Origin: Craspedostauros australis
Taxonomy: Eukaryota; Bacillariophyta; Bacillariophyceae; Mastogloiales; Achnanthaceae
Direction: 5' to 3'
Assembly: GCA_026770025.1 (NCBI GenBank)
Contig: JAMXDE010000043.1
Span: 496,001 to 560,000 of the forward strand
DNA length: 64,000 nt
The notes beneath the pieces are model-generated. The model searched no databases. It worked only from the letters and a program-made list of their open reading frames with translations, and was not told the DNA's origin. This document shows positions 11,034 to 20,976 of this stretch, one piece after another (position 1 is the stretch's first letter; every line of letters begins with the position of its first letter). A program made the translations under genes and the position numbers.

Positions 11034-12670
11034 CTTGTGTGTGAGATTCGCGGGGAAGGGCAAACAAATAGAGCATGCAGAAGTACAAATACATGCGGAG
11101 AACGTGGGTTACATGAACCCATGCTTCGCACACATTGAGATGGATGGCTGAAACGTGACAGCCAGATTTACGACAGTGGAGAGATAGAGCACAGCGCACT
11201 ACGCGATGTGCATCCCACCGAAACACAAATACAGATACGCGCCGCACCCATAGATTGGTGGAATCGGCAAACGACCCAGCAGGCAGCGCATAGAACGAGC
11301 GGGAACCGATGGAACACCCCTACATAATGCTAGTAGAGGACTAAATACAACGAAGAATAGATAGTAAAACAATACAAAGCACAACTCAGTGTACTGTACG
11401 TATGTCTCTACCCCTCCCACACGCGCATGCACGCTTCACTCAAACGGAAACAGTGTTGTGCGCACGAATCTCCCTCTCTGGGAGTACAGAGACAACTGTG
11501 ATGAATCAGGCTCTTCGCTTGCTCTTTCGTTTGCTCCTTTGTTGTTCCCTGTCAGCTGAGGCTTCAGCCGCCACCTTGATGTTTGACGAAGTCGATGTGA
11601 TCGATCGGTCGTATCCTGTTGCTGGTTGTGGTTCCATTTCGGAAGAGCATCAAGTCACAGCCGAAGGAAAGCCACATCACTTGTACCTGCGTATGATGTC
11701 TTGTCCTTCCATTCCACGAGTACCATGCCCGGCCCTCGTTTCTTTGAGCGCAGCGGCTGCATCCGCAACAAGTATCTCGCAAGACGCGAGACGACTTCGT
11801 CGAGACCAAGGGTGTGCCATGCGGTGTTGTTACCGTCCACGCATCCGCCTCTCGTTAAACTTCACCGTCTAGTCGCACAACTGGAGGGACTGATTGGCCC
11901 AAGGCCAGCGATTACTGGGCTAACCCAACCAAAGCGCTGCCTCCACCGCACGAGAGTGTCAGCTGGTCCAGATCAGTCTTTGTTCGCATGTTGAGGAGTG
12001 AAAGGGACTCGGCTGCCCGCCAGAATCATTCCATGGATACCTGGAAGAACAGCGAAGCCCGCTTTCTGTCAAGAAGTCGAATCAGACAAGAAATTGGCTT
12101 CTTCATGATTGTCAACGACATACATCATGTCACAAGGGACTCATTGATAAATATGGCTTGTCCTTCAATAAGTCTGAAATGTCGTGCAGATGCTGTCTGT
12201 TTCACCAACGTTCTTGTGCAACTTCTGTTCACAAAATGACGCTTCGACAATTTCCGCCTTTGGGCTCGCCACGGATCCAAACCATGCGAAAAAGAGAAGA
12301 CCGTCCACGCCATCCGTGGGTGTGTGCGAACAACAAAACATCATCAACGCCTCCAGATGTGGATGAGCAAAGCCATTGGCTAAGAGCGCGAGTACCCAGC
12401 GCATGTTTCAGATGCGGTGCTTCGACGCCAACTCCGAATCTTGGAGGAGCTCCAGCGTTTGGCTGCAGAACTGCTCTGGTACTCGCACTCATAAACGCTG
12501 GTGCTGATACTCGTGCGCAGTCGGTACTTGGAGAGGTGATGTGTTGCAGTGCTCATCTACGCACAGATCCAAACGTAAGAGGACAAATCCAAAGGCAAAC
12601 CCACACTCCCACAAACCCACAAACTCACAAACGCAAGCCCGAAGCAGGCGTCAGAACTCGCATCTCTGCA
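11034..12670. other. Intergenic between paralogues 2 and 3
   Basis: This is mostly featureless. The upstream extension of paralogue 3's frame (12158-12670) is rejected as coding because it lacks the character of the family. One weak candidate small ORF is listed separately at 11501-11872. Confidence 0.5.
11501..11872 (+). CDS. Possible small secreted protein, unrecognised
   Basis: From ATG 11501 a 123-aa frame begins with a basic, leucine-rich stretch (MNQALRLLFRLLLCC) ending in SAEASA, which looks like a signal peptide. An acidic segment and a Cys/Arg-rich tail follow. Another frame overlaps its second half, so a frameshifted or spurious ORF is equally possible. I do not recognise it. Confidence 0.2.
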   Translation: MNQALRLLFRLLLCCSLSAEASAATLMFDEVDVIDRSYPVAGCGSISEEHQVTAEGKPHHLYLRMMSCPSIPRVPCPALVSLSAAAASATSISQDARRLRRDQGCAMRCCYRPRIRLSLNFTV

Positions 12671-13546
12671 ATGACGGCAACAGCATACCCATCCTTCAGA
12701 AGAAATCGCAAGACGTTGGAGGCGTGCGATGACATCGATGCCGTTTCATTGGAGTCCACCTCCTCCGATTTGTCCATCGAGTCAACTTCTTCCCCTACGT
12801 CGCCATTGAACAGACGCCACGCCAACACCAGCGACAGATGCATCGACTATCCAATAAAGGACATCACCATTGTTACAACAACGCCGAGCGTCACGACGCG
12901 CACAACACCAAAGTGCTGCTTCACATCGGTACAGCAACCAGCATCACCCAAATCCAAATGTGTTGACTCCACTGGTGCAAAGCGCTTTGATCCCACAGAC
13001 TACAGCGTCGCAACCGAACCCACGGAGCGTTCCGATTTTTCAAGCTTCGGCACTGCCACGCAATGCCAAGACGACGACGACGACGACGAATCTGTTGCCA
13101 GTCACCACGTTGATCATGCCGCTCATGAGCGACCACTTCTACCACCGCGCCGCGTGCATTTCTCCACCGTCACAATCCACCAGCACGCGATGATACTGGG
13201 CGCCGAGCCCATCGCCGACGGTCCACCGATCACCATCGAGTGGAAGGCATGCCACAGCACGCAGTTGCATGTGACGCGGTGGGAAGGCATCAAGCAATAC
13301 AAGCGCGGTGCGATGTATCCCACCCGAATGCAACCATTGTCTGCCGAACAACGATACCATCTGCTGATCGACACGGGGGCGGGAGTTGACGAGATTGGAC
13401 GAGCCACGGCGCAAGCGGCGTTTTTGTACCATCAGCGACTGCAAACGGCCTTGCATGTCCGCATCGAGTCGATGGAGGAGAAGCTGCGCCATCGGGCACG
13501 CCGGGACATTCGTGTAAGGGCGGCACGATACAGATATGGCCTATGA
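12671..13546 (+). CDS. Cluster paralogue 3: VRFS/GPP-QQRLET module protein
   Basis: This ORF encodes 291 aa from ATG 12671, chosen because it gives a protein of the same size as paralogue 1 and because the upstream in-frame stretch looks non-coding. Residues about 20-150 are Ser/Thr-rich with a run of six Asp. The module follows: PRRVHFSTVTIHQHA, ILGAEPIADGPPITIEWK, a basic middle, LSAEQRYHLLIDTG and YHQRLQTALHVRI. It is closest to paralogue 2 in the first segment (both have FSTVT, ILGAEP and GPPxTIxWK), which suggests a recent tandem duplication. The function is unknown. Confidence 0.78.
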   Translation: MTATAYPSFRRNRKTLEACDDIDAVSLESTSSDLSIESTSSPTSPLNRRHANTSDRCIDYPIKDITIVTTTPSVTTRTTPKCCFTSVQQPASPKSKCVDSTGAKRFDPTDYSVATEPTERSDFSSFGTATQCQDDDDDDESVASHHVDHAAHERPLLPPRRVHFSTVTIHQHAMILGAEPIADGPPITIEWKACHSTQLHVTRWEGIKQYKRGAMYPTRMQPLSAEQRYHLLIDTGAGVDEIGRATAQAAFLYHQRLQTALHVRIESMEEKLRHRARRDIRVRAARYRYGL

Positions 13547-14613
13547 AGGCAGAGGAACGCAACGCAAGCAGCAGACGAAGCATAAACAATAGCAGGATTT
13601 TTCTTCGATACTCGACAATGGACGCAACGGTGATGTCATGCTGTAGGACCTTGAGTGGAATAGACATTAACAGTCACTGCGCTACTCGTGCCGTGTGATG
13701 GAGTTGGTGCTTTTGAAGGCATTTGCGCGAGGACAACACATGTGGAAGCCGAATGAAGCAAGAAAGGGTGTTTGGATCATAGAGATTCACAACAGAAACA
13801 AAAGCGCGCAGCCCTTGGTCGCACCTGTTGGATCCACACGAGTCGTCTGAGTCGAACGAATCTACACTCGTCCCAGAAGAAAACAAGTTTCTCTTGCGCC
13901 TATTTCCGCACCTGTTTCTCCATGACACAAACTGTTAACGGTCGCTATGTCTCGAATGGACATGTGACTCCCGTACTGTTATCGCAATGCGCTTTGGCAC
14001 ATCGTGGCTGTGCTGTTCGAAGAACTCCAACGGGTACAGTCACCTAAGCCTCTCGGTGGCAATACTGTCACTTTGTAAACTGGATGGCCAATGAGCATGA
14101 GCGTGGGTGCGCCAACTCTTCTTCGTGACATGCTGTGACTGCACAAAAAGTGAGCGAAAAGAGCGCATGTCTGCGTGTGCACCAACCGCGAAGAGAAACA
14201 CGCAATCACCACCACACATCTACACAGAGAACGATTTATTGTGCTTTGAAATCAACACATGCACAATCTTGATCGTCGACGCAAGAGCTTGTGCTCAAAG
14301 AAGAGTCTCCCAAGGATACGTCCAACTGCTCATTCTCACAGAGCTATCACACCCTCACAAGCAGCATCCAGAGCCGTCGGCATCCGAGACCGTCCAGGAG
14401 ATCTTCACGCTTTCACCACTTTTGAAGCATTCATTGATTCGTTGGGTCATTCATCTCCTCTGTTTGGCTTGACTTGATTTCAGCATTGGTGACGAGCGTG
14501 TTCTTTGGACTTCACTTCGATCGAAGGCGACCGAGAACCGAAGATCGGCAGGTTCATACCATTGGGCAGGGACCATACGACCACGCAAGCGATCCTAGCT
14601 GCGGGTTGATACA
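13547..14613. other. Intergenic between paralogues 3 and 4
   Basis: No gene is supportable here. Short open frames at 13772-14047 and 14107-14472 lack motifs. The stretch presumably contains the promoter of paralogue 4. Confidence 0.5.
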
Positions 14614-17253
14614 ATGAGCATGCACAGACGAAGGTCGATGGAGGAAGCCTATGATCATGGCAATCCACCGGATTCTTATGACAGGCAGCCACATCAACCA
14701 CATCAACTACATCCACATCAAAGGCAGCCTCATCAGCCTCGACGGCTTCACCCATCGCAACAACCTCGTCCACAGCAGCAGCAGCAGCAGCAGCACCAGC
14801 AGCCATCACAACAACACCCATCGCAGCTGGGCCGACAGTACGATGCTGGTCGACGCCGAAATTCGGCCATCAATGCAAACCAGGATCGCAACGCTTCTTC
14901 TCCATACGAATACGACAAGTACGATAAAAAGAGCGCGAGTCTCCACGATCGTGGTGTCAACAGCATGAGGAGATCGACCAACAGCAATGACACTGGCAAT
15001 CGCATCAACGGCGCTCGCAACGGCGATTTCCATCAGGATGATTCCAGTCTGCCTCCGCAACGCAGACCGTTCGTTCCTTCTCATCCACAGAAACTCACTA
15101 TGCCTTCGCGGAAACTCAGTCCGAACCGTCCCATGAATGCCGATAACGCCAGCATCCACACGAGCCCCACAACCAACGTCCGCCCGCGTCAAAGCCGCCC
15201 CACGCATCTCGATGACGAAGATGATCGGGATTTCGGCATGATGAAAAAGAAACCACGTGCCAAACGCAACGTCCGATTCTCCAATGTCGACCTCATCTTC
15301 TTCCCCACGACCGTCGGCGATATCCCCGTCATGTACGGACCGCCCATCACGATGGCATGGGTTCCCAGCGATTGCTGCGTCGTTTCCATCGATGAGATGG
15401 ATCGTATCCAACGTTTGGCCGTGCCGCATATCGAGACCGACGCGGGCGAAGACGAAGATTTCTATTTGCATCTGCAAATGCGTGTCGATGGGCGCAAGAC
15501 GCAGCGCGATGATGATGACGACGATGACGACGAATGTATGCCATTGTCGGCGACACAACGGCAGAAGCTGCTGCGCGATAACGGCGTGTCGTGGGACGCC
15601 ATTCGTCAAGCCACCATGGATTCGCATGTCGTGTTGCAACAGCGATTGGAAACCAGGTTGTTGGATCATCTCGATAACGTGTCGCAATTCAAGAGTCTCT
15701 TTTCACCGACGGTGTTGCAGCGGCCCAAGCTGTCGCGTCAAGCGTTGATGCGACGACGGCGTGCGACCAAGGAGGACAAGATCGATGAGATGGTCGACAA
15801 GTTTCCACAAAAGATGAACCTGCAGGACAATGTCGTGGATGATGTCAAGGCGGATGTCAAGGACGACGTCGCCAAGGTGATTGCGAAAGAACCTGCCAAT
15901 GTCAAGGTCAAGACCAGTGTCAAGGCCAATGATGACCGCCACAAGCACAAGCCTGCAGACGACGATCACGACACGATCAGCAGCGGCAACATGAGCAATC
16001 ATGATATGCGCCGTAGTCGAGACCACGATGAGAAGAAGCTGGATGATGACCGGCATGAGCTTCGTTCGAAGGGACATGACGAGGACTTCAACAAACCTGT
16101 GGCGCAGATCCAAGTGCCGTATCCACCTCCCATGCAGCAGCAACAGCAGCCCAATCCGCCATATCCACCGCAACCCGCACCAGACTATCACCAGCCACAA
16201 CCGTATGGTCAGGGATACCCACCGGACTATCGACAGCCACAGGGATACGGCCCCAACTACCAACAACCGGCCTACGATCCAGCTTACGCACAGCACTATC
16301 CGCCGCAGCCACCGCCGCCACCACAGACATACAACCAAGGCTACCCGCATGGCCATCCACCGCCGTACAACCAGGCCTATGCGCAAGATCATCAGCTTCC
16401 AATGCAACCGCTGCCATACCACCATCCGCAGGGATATGCGCAACCACCGTATGGTCCAGAATACCATCATCCTCCGCAGCCACAGCAGCACTATCCGCAA
16501 CAGCCGAACGCTTACCCAATGTACGAACAGCAGCAACAGCAGGAGAGGTATCCATACGAACACCCGCCACCGCCACAGCAACCGCAGCCCCAAATGCACG
16601 CACCCGCATCGACCATCCTATCACCTGTCACAGCCTCGATGGCAAGCAACGACGATGGCTCCTCCTCACATGGACGAGGAAAACCGCAGCCAGAACGATC
16701 CAGGGGACGCTCCCAATCGCGTGTCCGAACTGCTCGTGGCAGATCGCGATCGCGTGCCCGCAACACCACCAACAAAAACCAGGAGGTTGCGGCGCACCCA
16801 ATTCGAGACGAGCCAGAAGATCGGCAGCACCGTGGACGATCCCGCAGCCGCGTGCGAGCTGGCGCACGACACAAATCGCCGGCCCGCACACGACCGCTGG
16901 CTGCCGAGAAGCAGCTTGCTTCCAATGCGGAACGACGCCCCAGAGACAAGAGCAGGGCTCGATCTCGATCTAGGGCCAGACGCCGAGCGTTGCCACAACC
17001 CAGCGGCAATCCAGGTCGACGCAGAGATGATCGCAGCTACGATTCTGATGACAGGAGCTTCAGCAGCGACGAAGACGACTACGAGTACGACGACGAAGAC
17101 GAACTGTACGAAGTGGACAGCGGCAGAGAAGCGGCACAACCGCCGGAACCCGGTGGTGAAACGCGCCGCAAGAAGAAGGCGGCGAGAGTGCCAAAGCGCA
17201 TGGCAAAGCCGAAACGTGATCGAAGCAGGGGCATGCCTTCACGGGCTAGCTAG
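14614..17253 (+). CDS. Cluster paralogue 4: module protein with P/Q/Y-rich and RS-like tails
   Basis: This ORF encodes 879 aa from ATG 14614. In order it has a His/Gln/Pro-rich start (residues ~20-75), a disordered linker, and the cluster module at ~213-359. The module reads RAKRNVRFSNVDLIFFP, YGPPITMAWVP, DEMDRIQRL, an acidic insert with eight Asp, LSATQRQKLLRDNGVS and LQQRLETRLLDHL. Next comes a charged Lys/Asp region, then a Pro/Gln/Tyr/Gly-rich prion-like stretch (~500-663, with repeats such as QGYPPDYRQPQGYGP). An RS/RG-type tract follows (~686-797, RSRGRSQSRVRTARGRSRSR), and the end is acidic and then basic. Prion-like and RS tracts are typical of RNA-granule or splicing-associated proteins. 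That suggests nucleic-acid-linked work, but nothing enzymatic is visible. Confidence 0.8.
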   Translation: MSMHRRRSMEEAYDHGNPPDSYDRQPHQPHQLHPHQRQPHQPRRLHPSQQPRPQQQQQQQHQQPSQQHPSQLGRQYDAGRRRNSAINANQDRNASSPYEYDKYDKKSASLHDRGVNSMRRSTNSNDTGNRINGARNGDFHQDDSSLPPQRRPFVPSHPQKLTMPSRKLSPNRPMNADNASIHTSPTTNVRPRQSRPTHLDDEDDRDFGMMKKKPRAKRNVRFSNVDLIFFPTTVGDIPVMYGPPITMAWVPSDCCVVSIDEMDRIQRLAVPHIETDAGEDEDFYLHLQMRVDGRKTQRDDDDDDDDECMPLSATQRQKLLRDNGVSWDAIRQATMDSHVVLQQRLETRLLDHLDNVSQFKSLFSPTVLQRPKLSRQALMRRRRATKEDKIDEMVDKFPQKMNLQDNVVDDVKADVKDDVAKVIAKEPANVKVKTSVKANDDRHKHKPADDDHDTISSGNMSNHDMRRSRDHDEKKLDDDRHELRSKGHDEDFNKPVAQIQVPYPPPMQQQQQPNPPYPPQPAPDYHQPQPYGQGYPPDYRQPQGYGPNYQQPAYDPAYAQHYPPQPPPPPQTYNQGYPHGHPPPYNQAYAQDHQLPMQPLPYHHPQGYAQPPYGPEYHHPPQPQQHYPQQPNAYPMYEQQQQQERYPYEHPPPPQQPQPQMHAPASTILSPVTASMASNDDGSSSHGRGKPQPERSRGRSQSRVRTARGRSRSRARNTTNKNQEVAAHPIRDEPEDRQHRGRSRSRVRAGARHKSPARTRPLAAEKQLASNAERRPRDKSRARSRSRARRRALPQPSGNPGRRRDDRSYDSDDRSFSSDEDDYEYDDEDELYEVDSGREAAQPPEPGGETRRKKKAARVPKRMAKPKRDRSRGMPSRAS

Positions 17254-18000
17254 AACGTGAGTAAATAGAACGCATTGTACGAGGATACAACATGGTTCAA
17301 AGCCAACATATCACTCATCGGGTGCGCGATAGCTTCGATGCCTGTATGCAATGCAATGCAATGAAATAGTTTGTGAGCAATGGGAAAGGATAGAGATCAC
17401 CTGATCACGATGTGGTTGCTCTGCTTCCAACTTACACAACGCATCACATGTACTTGTGCTTCGTGTTGTGAAGTGTTGGCTTGTGCGACCATTGAAGGAA
17501 AAGAGCGTCCAACAAACAAGTCGTCAAAACTTCACGCACGAAGACCAACGCCATTTCTCCATAGACGAGCCTTCTTTATGGATCCGTGAAAGAAGGGCGA
17601 TTGCAGGGTTCGCCAACTCGGGCCCTCACAAATTGAATTTGGTCTGGCTGCATACAACCGAAGTGATGACGCGCGGGTGCAGAACCAACGCAAACACACT
17701 CCAGCGAAATGTAGGTAGTGGAGTGTGGAGCGGAGCGGTGGACAACGCCAAAAGACGAATCATGGAGCGGCACGGAATGATCGCGCCGCAAGTCCATCAG
17801 AAGGCAGGCACATCTCGTGGCCAATCCCGAATTCCCGTTTGTACCAGTGGGAGTGTGCGACCGACACTCAGCAATGGATTGGGCAACAGCACCTTTTGCT
17901 TCCTCGTGCAACCATTCGTGTGCCTGTGTGATCATGATGATGCAAGACCCACCTTGCCTACCACAGCCACACTGTGCGATTGACTCGAGTCGCGACGTGA
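17254..18000. other. Intergenic between paralogues 4 and 5
   Basis: No gene is supportable here. The open frames at 17456-17983 and on the minus strand have no motif. The stretch presumably carries the upstream region of paralogue 5. Confidence 0.5.
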
Positions 18001-19890
18001 ATGAAAGAAGCGAGACTTGCCCATCGTATGGTACAGCAACACCATGTTCTTGCACATCAGCACCAACCTGCACTCATGCGATACTCCTGCGACGCCAACA
18101 TAGCAACCACTCGAGCCGTGACGAATTTCCCACAATTCCCAACCATCAAGCTCAAGCATCAGCAGCAACACAACCAACAAAAGGAACCTTTTGCGAGCAC
18201 TGTCCGCAGCTGGTGGATCATGTACCAACTCGCACAAAGCAAGCTCGATACGCTGCGGCAGAGTTCCAGCAAATCGGTGCTGTCGCACGTATCACATACA
18301 TCGCGTGCAGCGAGGCAACCTCAGTGGGGCGGCAGCATTATCCAATCCCACATCTCCGCGCACACCACGCATAGCAGCATCACGGACACCGAAACGATAG
18401 CTGCTCTTGATGCCATCGGCAATAGTGACGACGACTACAGCACGTACAATGGTAGTCATGATGGCATGAACGACGACACGATTCGAACGGAGGATACTCC
18501 AGTCATCAGCGTGGGTAGCAGCAACCACAGTAACACAAGATCTCGCACTATCACTTCCAAGCATGAACAGCGTTATCCGAGAGACGCCTACTCTTGCAAC
18601 GGTCTGGACGAAAGCACCCATTGCTATTCCGTGACATCCCTCATCGTGCCGACCGTGATGGGGCTTTCGCCTTCTCCATGCATCTCGAGGTTCCCGTCAT
18701 CCCGAACGCAGAGGAAATCACCGACATCCGTCATGAACTTTTTCGCTGCGGACGCAGCGGACCATGACAAGACCATGACTGCATGCAGCGCAAGTCGCGA
18801 CGCGCGTAGATGTGATGCAGACTTCCAATTGCCACCCGAGCCCCCGCTGCTGCGTCGTGTGGGGCCACCAGCAGACGACGCGTCGGAAACCGACAATCTC
18901 GAGAGCTCGTTCAGTTGGGGTGACGAATACGACGGCTACGAATGTGATGACGGCTATGGTGGGTTGGAGGGATGCGGCAGCGACGACGGCCACAGTGAGG
19001 GTAGCCAACAGCGCCCTATTGACAGCATCCGTTTCCACAAAGTCAATATCCAACCTGGAGTTGGAGTTCACCAACGTCGCAACAATGCTGAACAGCAGGA
19101 GAGGGATGGAGAGCGCTGTGGCGAGAGCGAGTCCGGCTTGGGACCTTCACTCGTCAGGAAGGACGTGACGGCGCTGCAGTGGACAGGACCAAGCGGGGAT
19201 GGGGCTGTTATCTCACGTGGCAGCATCAAAGGGAATAAACCAAAGATGGTCCTCCACGAATGCGACACGCCAGTCCACGGTCCTGGAGAAGACAACGACG
19301 CCATCGATCAACTCGTACACTTCTCGACAGTCACAGTGCGAGAGATGCCGACAACTCTTGGGCTTGAGGAAGTGATCCAGGGCCCTGCCCTTACACTGGA
19401 TTGGATGCCCGTTGCACAATGGAGCGCTGCAATTGATGAGTACGAGATGACTCGCCACAGCCAAGGCAACCCGACGGCTAGTGCTTTGGAACTCAAGAAA
19501 CAGAAGCTTCTTCACCGAGAGCAACGATGGCGGGCCATCTTCGTCCGTCCTGACGACGGAGAGAACCCGAGCAACCGCGAAGACGCGATCGACAGCAGCT
19601 GCATTCCGCTCACAGCGCAGGAACGATACGACATACTGTGCGGTCAAGGCATACCCGATCTGCTGATCCTGGTAGGTGTCCTGCGGTCGCAGATCCTCCG
19701 ATACGAACGATTGGAGACCATTGCGCTCGATTTGATAGCAAGCGAGAGCCAAACAGAAACAGGCGGCTGCGTCTCCAAGATCCAGACTGCGGCATGTGTT
19801 GTCGCGACATGGGTTATAAGCGTTAATTTCTTGTGTTCATGCACGGCGTGGACTGGCTCCGTGGTTCGATTCCGCAGCGCGCTATTTTAA
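18001..19890 (+). CDS. Cluster paralogue 5: VRFS/GPP module protein with repeat-derived C-terminus
   Basis: The ORF is 629 aa from ATG 18001, though a later start is possible. The N-terminal ~430 residues are disordered with acidic Gly/Asp-rich patches. The module lies at ~439-583: LVHFSTVTVREMPTTLG, QGPALTLDWMP, AIDEYEMTR, a longer charged insert, PLTAQERYDILCGQG and RYERLETIALDLI. The second segment is the most divergent of the five (RYERLET instead of QQRLET). The last ~30 residues are encoded inside a 93-bp tRNA-like repeat whose second copy lies 265 bp downstream. The native C-terminus has therefore probably been replaced or extended by a repeat insertion. Function unknown. Confidence 0.7.
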   Translation: MKEARLAHRMVQQHHVLAHQHQPALMRYSCDANIATTRAVTNFPQFPTIKLKHQQQHNQQKEPFASTVRSWWIMYQLAQSKLDTLRQSSSKSVLSHVSHTSRAARQPQWGGSIIQSHISAHTTHSSITDTETIAALDAIGNSDDDYSTYNGSHDGMNDDTIRTEDTPVISVGSSNHSNTRSRTITSKHEQRYPRDAYSCNGLDESTHCYSVTSLIVPTVMGLSPSPCISRFPSSRTQRKSPTSVMNFFAADAADHDKTMTACSASRDARRCDADFQLPPEPPLLRRVGPPADDASETDNLESSFSWGDEYDGYECDDGYGGLEGCGSDDGHSEGSQQRPIDSIRFHKVNIQPGVGVHQRRNNAEQQERDGERCGESESGLGPSLVRKDVTALQWTGPSGDGAVISRGSIKGNKPKMVLHECDTPVHGPGEDNDAIDQLVHFSTVTVREMPTTLGLEEVIQGPALTLDWMPVAQWSAAIDEYEMTRHSQGNPTASALELKKQKLLHREQRWRAIFVRPDDGENPSNREDAIDSSCIPLTAQERYDILCGQGIPDLLILVGVLRSQILRYERLETIALDLIASESQTETGGCVSKIQTAACVVATWVISVNFLCSCTAWTGSVVRFRSALF

Positions 19891-19892
19891 CA
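19800..19892 (+). repeat. 93-bp tRNA-like repeat, copy 1
   Basis: This copy is identical to 20065-20157. It contains a perfect pol III B-box, GGTTCGATTCC, at 19863-19873. The ends TGTCGCG and CGCGCTA can pair at six of seven positions, but that register is one base out of step with the T arm and no convincing D or anticodon arm can be drawn. I therefore call it tRNA-like or SINE-like, not a tRNA gene. It overlaps the 3' end of paralogue 5. Confidence 0.7.
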
Positions 19893-20064
19893 TGGTAGCG
19901 TGGCCTAAGGTTCGATTCCGTCGGCTGGTACCCACCCCTGCGACAAAAACACACAGAAACACCCGAAACTTGCCGACTGCCTACAGCGGCAGTATAAAGA
20001 TAGAGTGTGGGGGGGTCCTCATGATAGGGGGGCTCAAGGGCATGAATCCAAGAATTAGGGAGGG
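19893..20064 (+). other. Spacer with a further B-box
   Basis: The stretch between the two 93-bp repeats contains another GGTTCGATTCC at 19909-19919. An A-box-like GGTAGCGTGG lies only a few bases upstream of it, so this looks like a tRNA fragment lacking the anticodon arm. No gene is visible. Confidence 0.4.
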
Positions 20065-20157
20065 TGTCGCGACATGGGTTATAAGCGTTAATTTCTTGTG
20101 TTCATGCACGGCGTGGACTGGCTCCGTGGTTCGATTCCGCAGCGCGCTATTTTAACA
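20065..20157 (+). repeat. 93-bp tRNA-like repeat, copy 2
   Basis: This is an exact duplicate of 19800-19892 in the same orientation, with its B-box at 20128-20138. Perfect identity implies recent duplication or recent insertion. Confidence 0.7.
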
Positions 20158-20976
20158 ATGTGTCGCATCGCCTTACAAAGATAGCGCATAATTGCAGACA
20201 AGCCTCCAGAGATACAGTGCCTCGAATTTGGTGCATTCCTTCAGGAGATGTTGCACAGTTTTGCTGCTTTGCGTGCTCTATCCTCTCTCATTCGTTGCGA
20301 GACATCCGAGATGCGGACGCACTTGCAGGGAAGTCACATCCACAGATAAATCCGACGCATGTCATGAATACGTTAGAGCACCCACAGACGAATCTCTCTC
20401 TCTCTCTCTCTCTCTCTCTGAAGTATTGGTGCAGAGCGACTGCAGATGAAACGCTCATGAATGCCCCCGATGTCTTGTCTCTGCAAATGCTTGCACGAGC
20501 GCAGAGAGGGGTGACGATGATGGACACCGTCTTCCCCCAAGCCGCAACTAGGATTTTTTCGTGCATAATTGTCACGTACTGCGGGCTCACTCTTCCAGCA
20601 CCGTAACAAGATACGAAGGGATCGCTTTTCATGTCAAACGCCAAGAAGCAGAACCGTTCCGAAAGACAACAAGCCCTTCAGAGAGGCAGACAAGTGCGTT
20701 TGTTGGTATGGCAGAGGAGAGTACAGACACTCTGGCAAATTGCCGAGCATGGTGCGGGTACGACTACCGATACTCGCGCCTCTGCGACTTTGCCTGCAAT
20801 ACTCATGCAAGCCCAGAGAGGGGGTGCGATGGTTGGTCACATGGGTGGCGTGAAGCCGTCTCTGTTTTGCGGATGGAGAGAAATCAGACACGCAGACGCT
20901 CTCATCCGCAAAATCTTTGGACGAAATCGTGAGGAGAAGAAAGAAACGGGGAATGAGAGTAACTACCTGTATTGGT
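20158..20976. other. Intergenic with a CT microsatellite
   Basis: About 14 CT units lie at 20391-20419. The overlapping open frames at 20561-20978 are not recognisable and change frame freely, so no gene is called. Confidence 0.5.

Noticed and set aside
15703-16599. 298-codon minus-strand ORF opposite paralogue 4
   Set aside because: It is a shadow of the P/Q/Y-rich coding region. The plus strand contains the conserved module and is clearly the gene.
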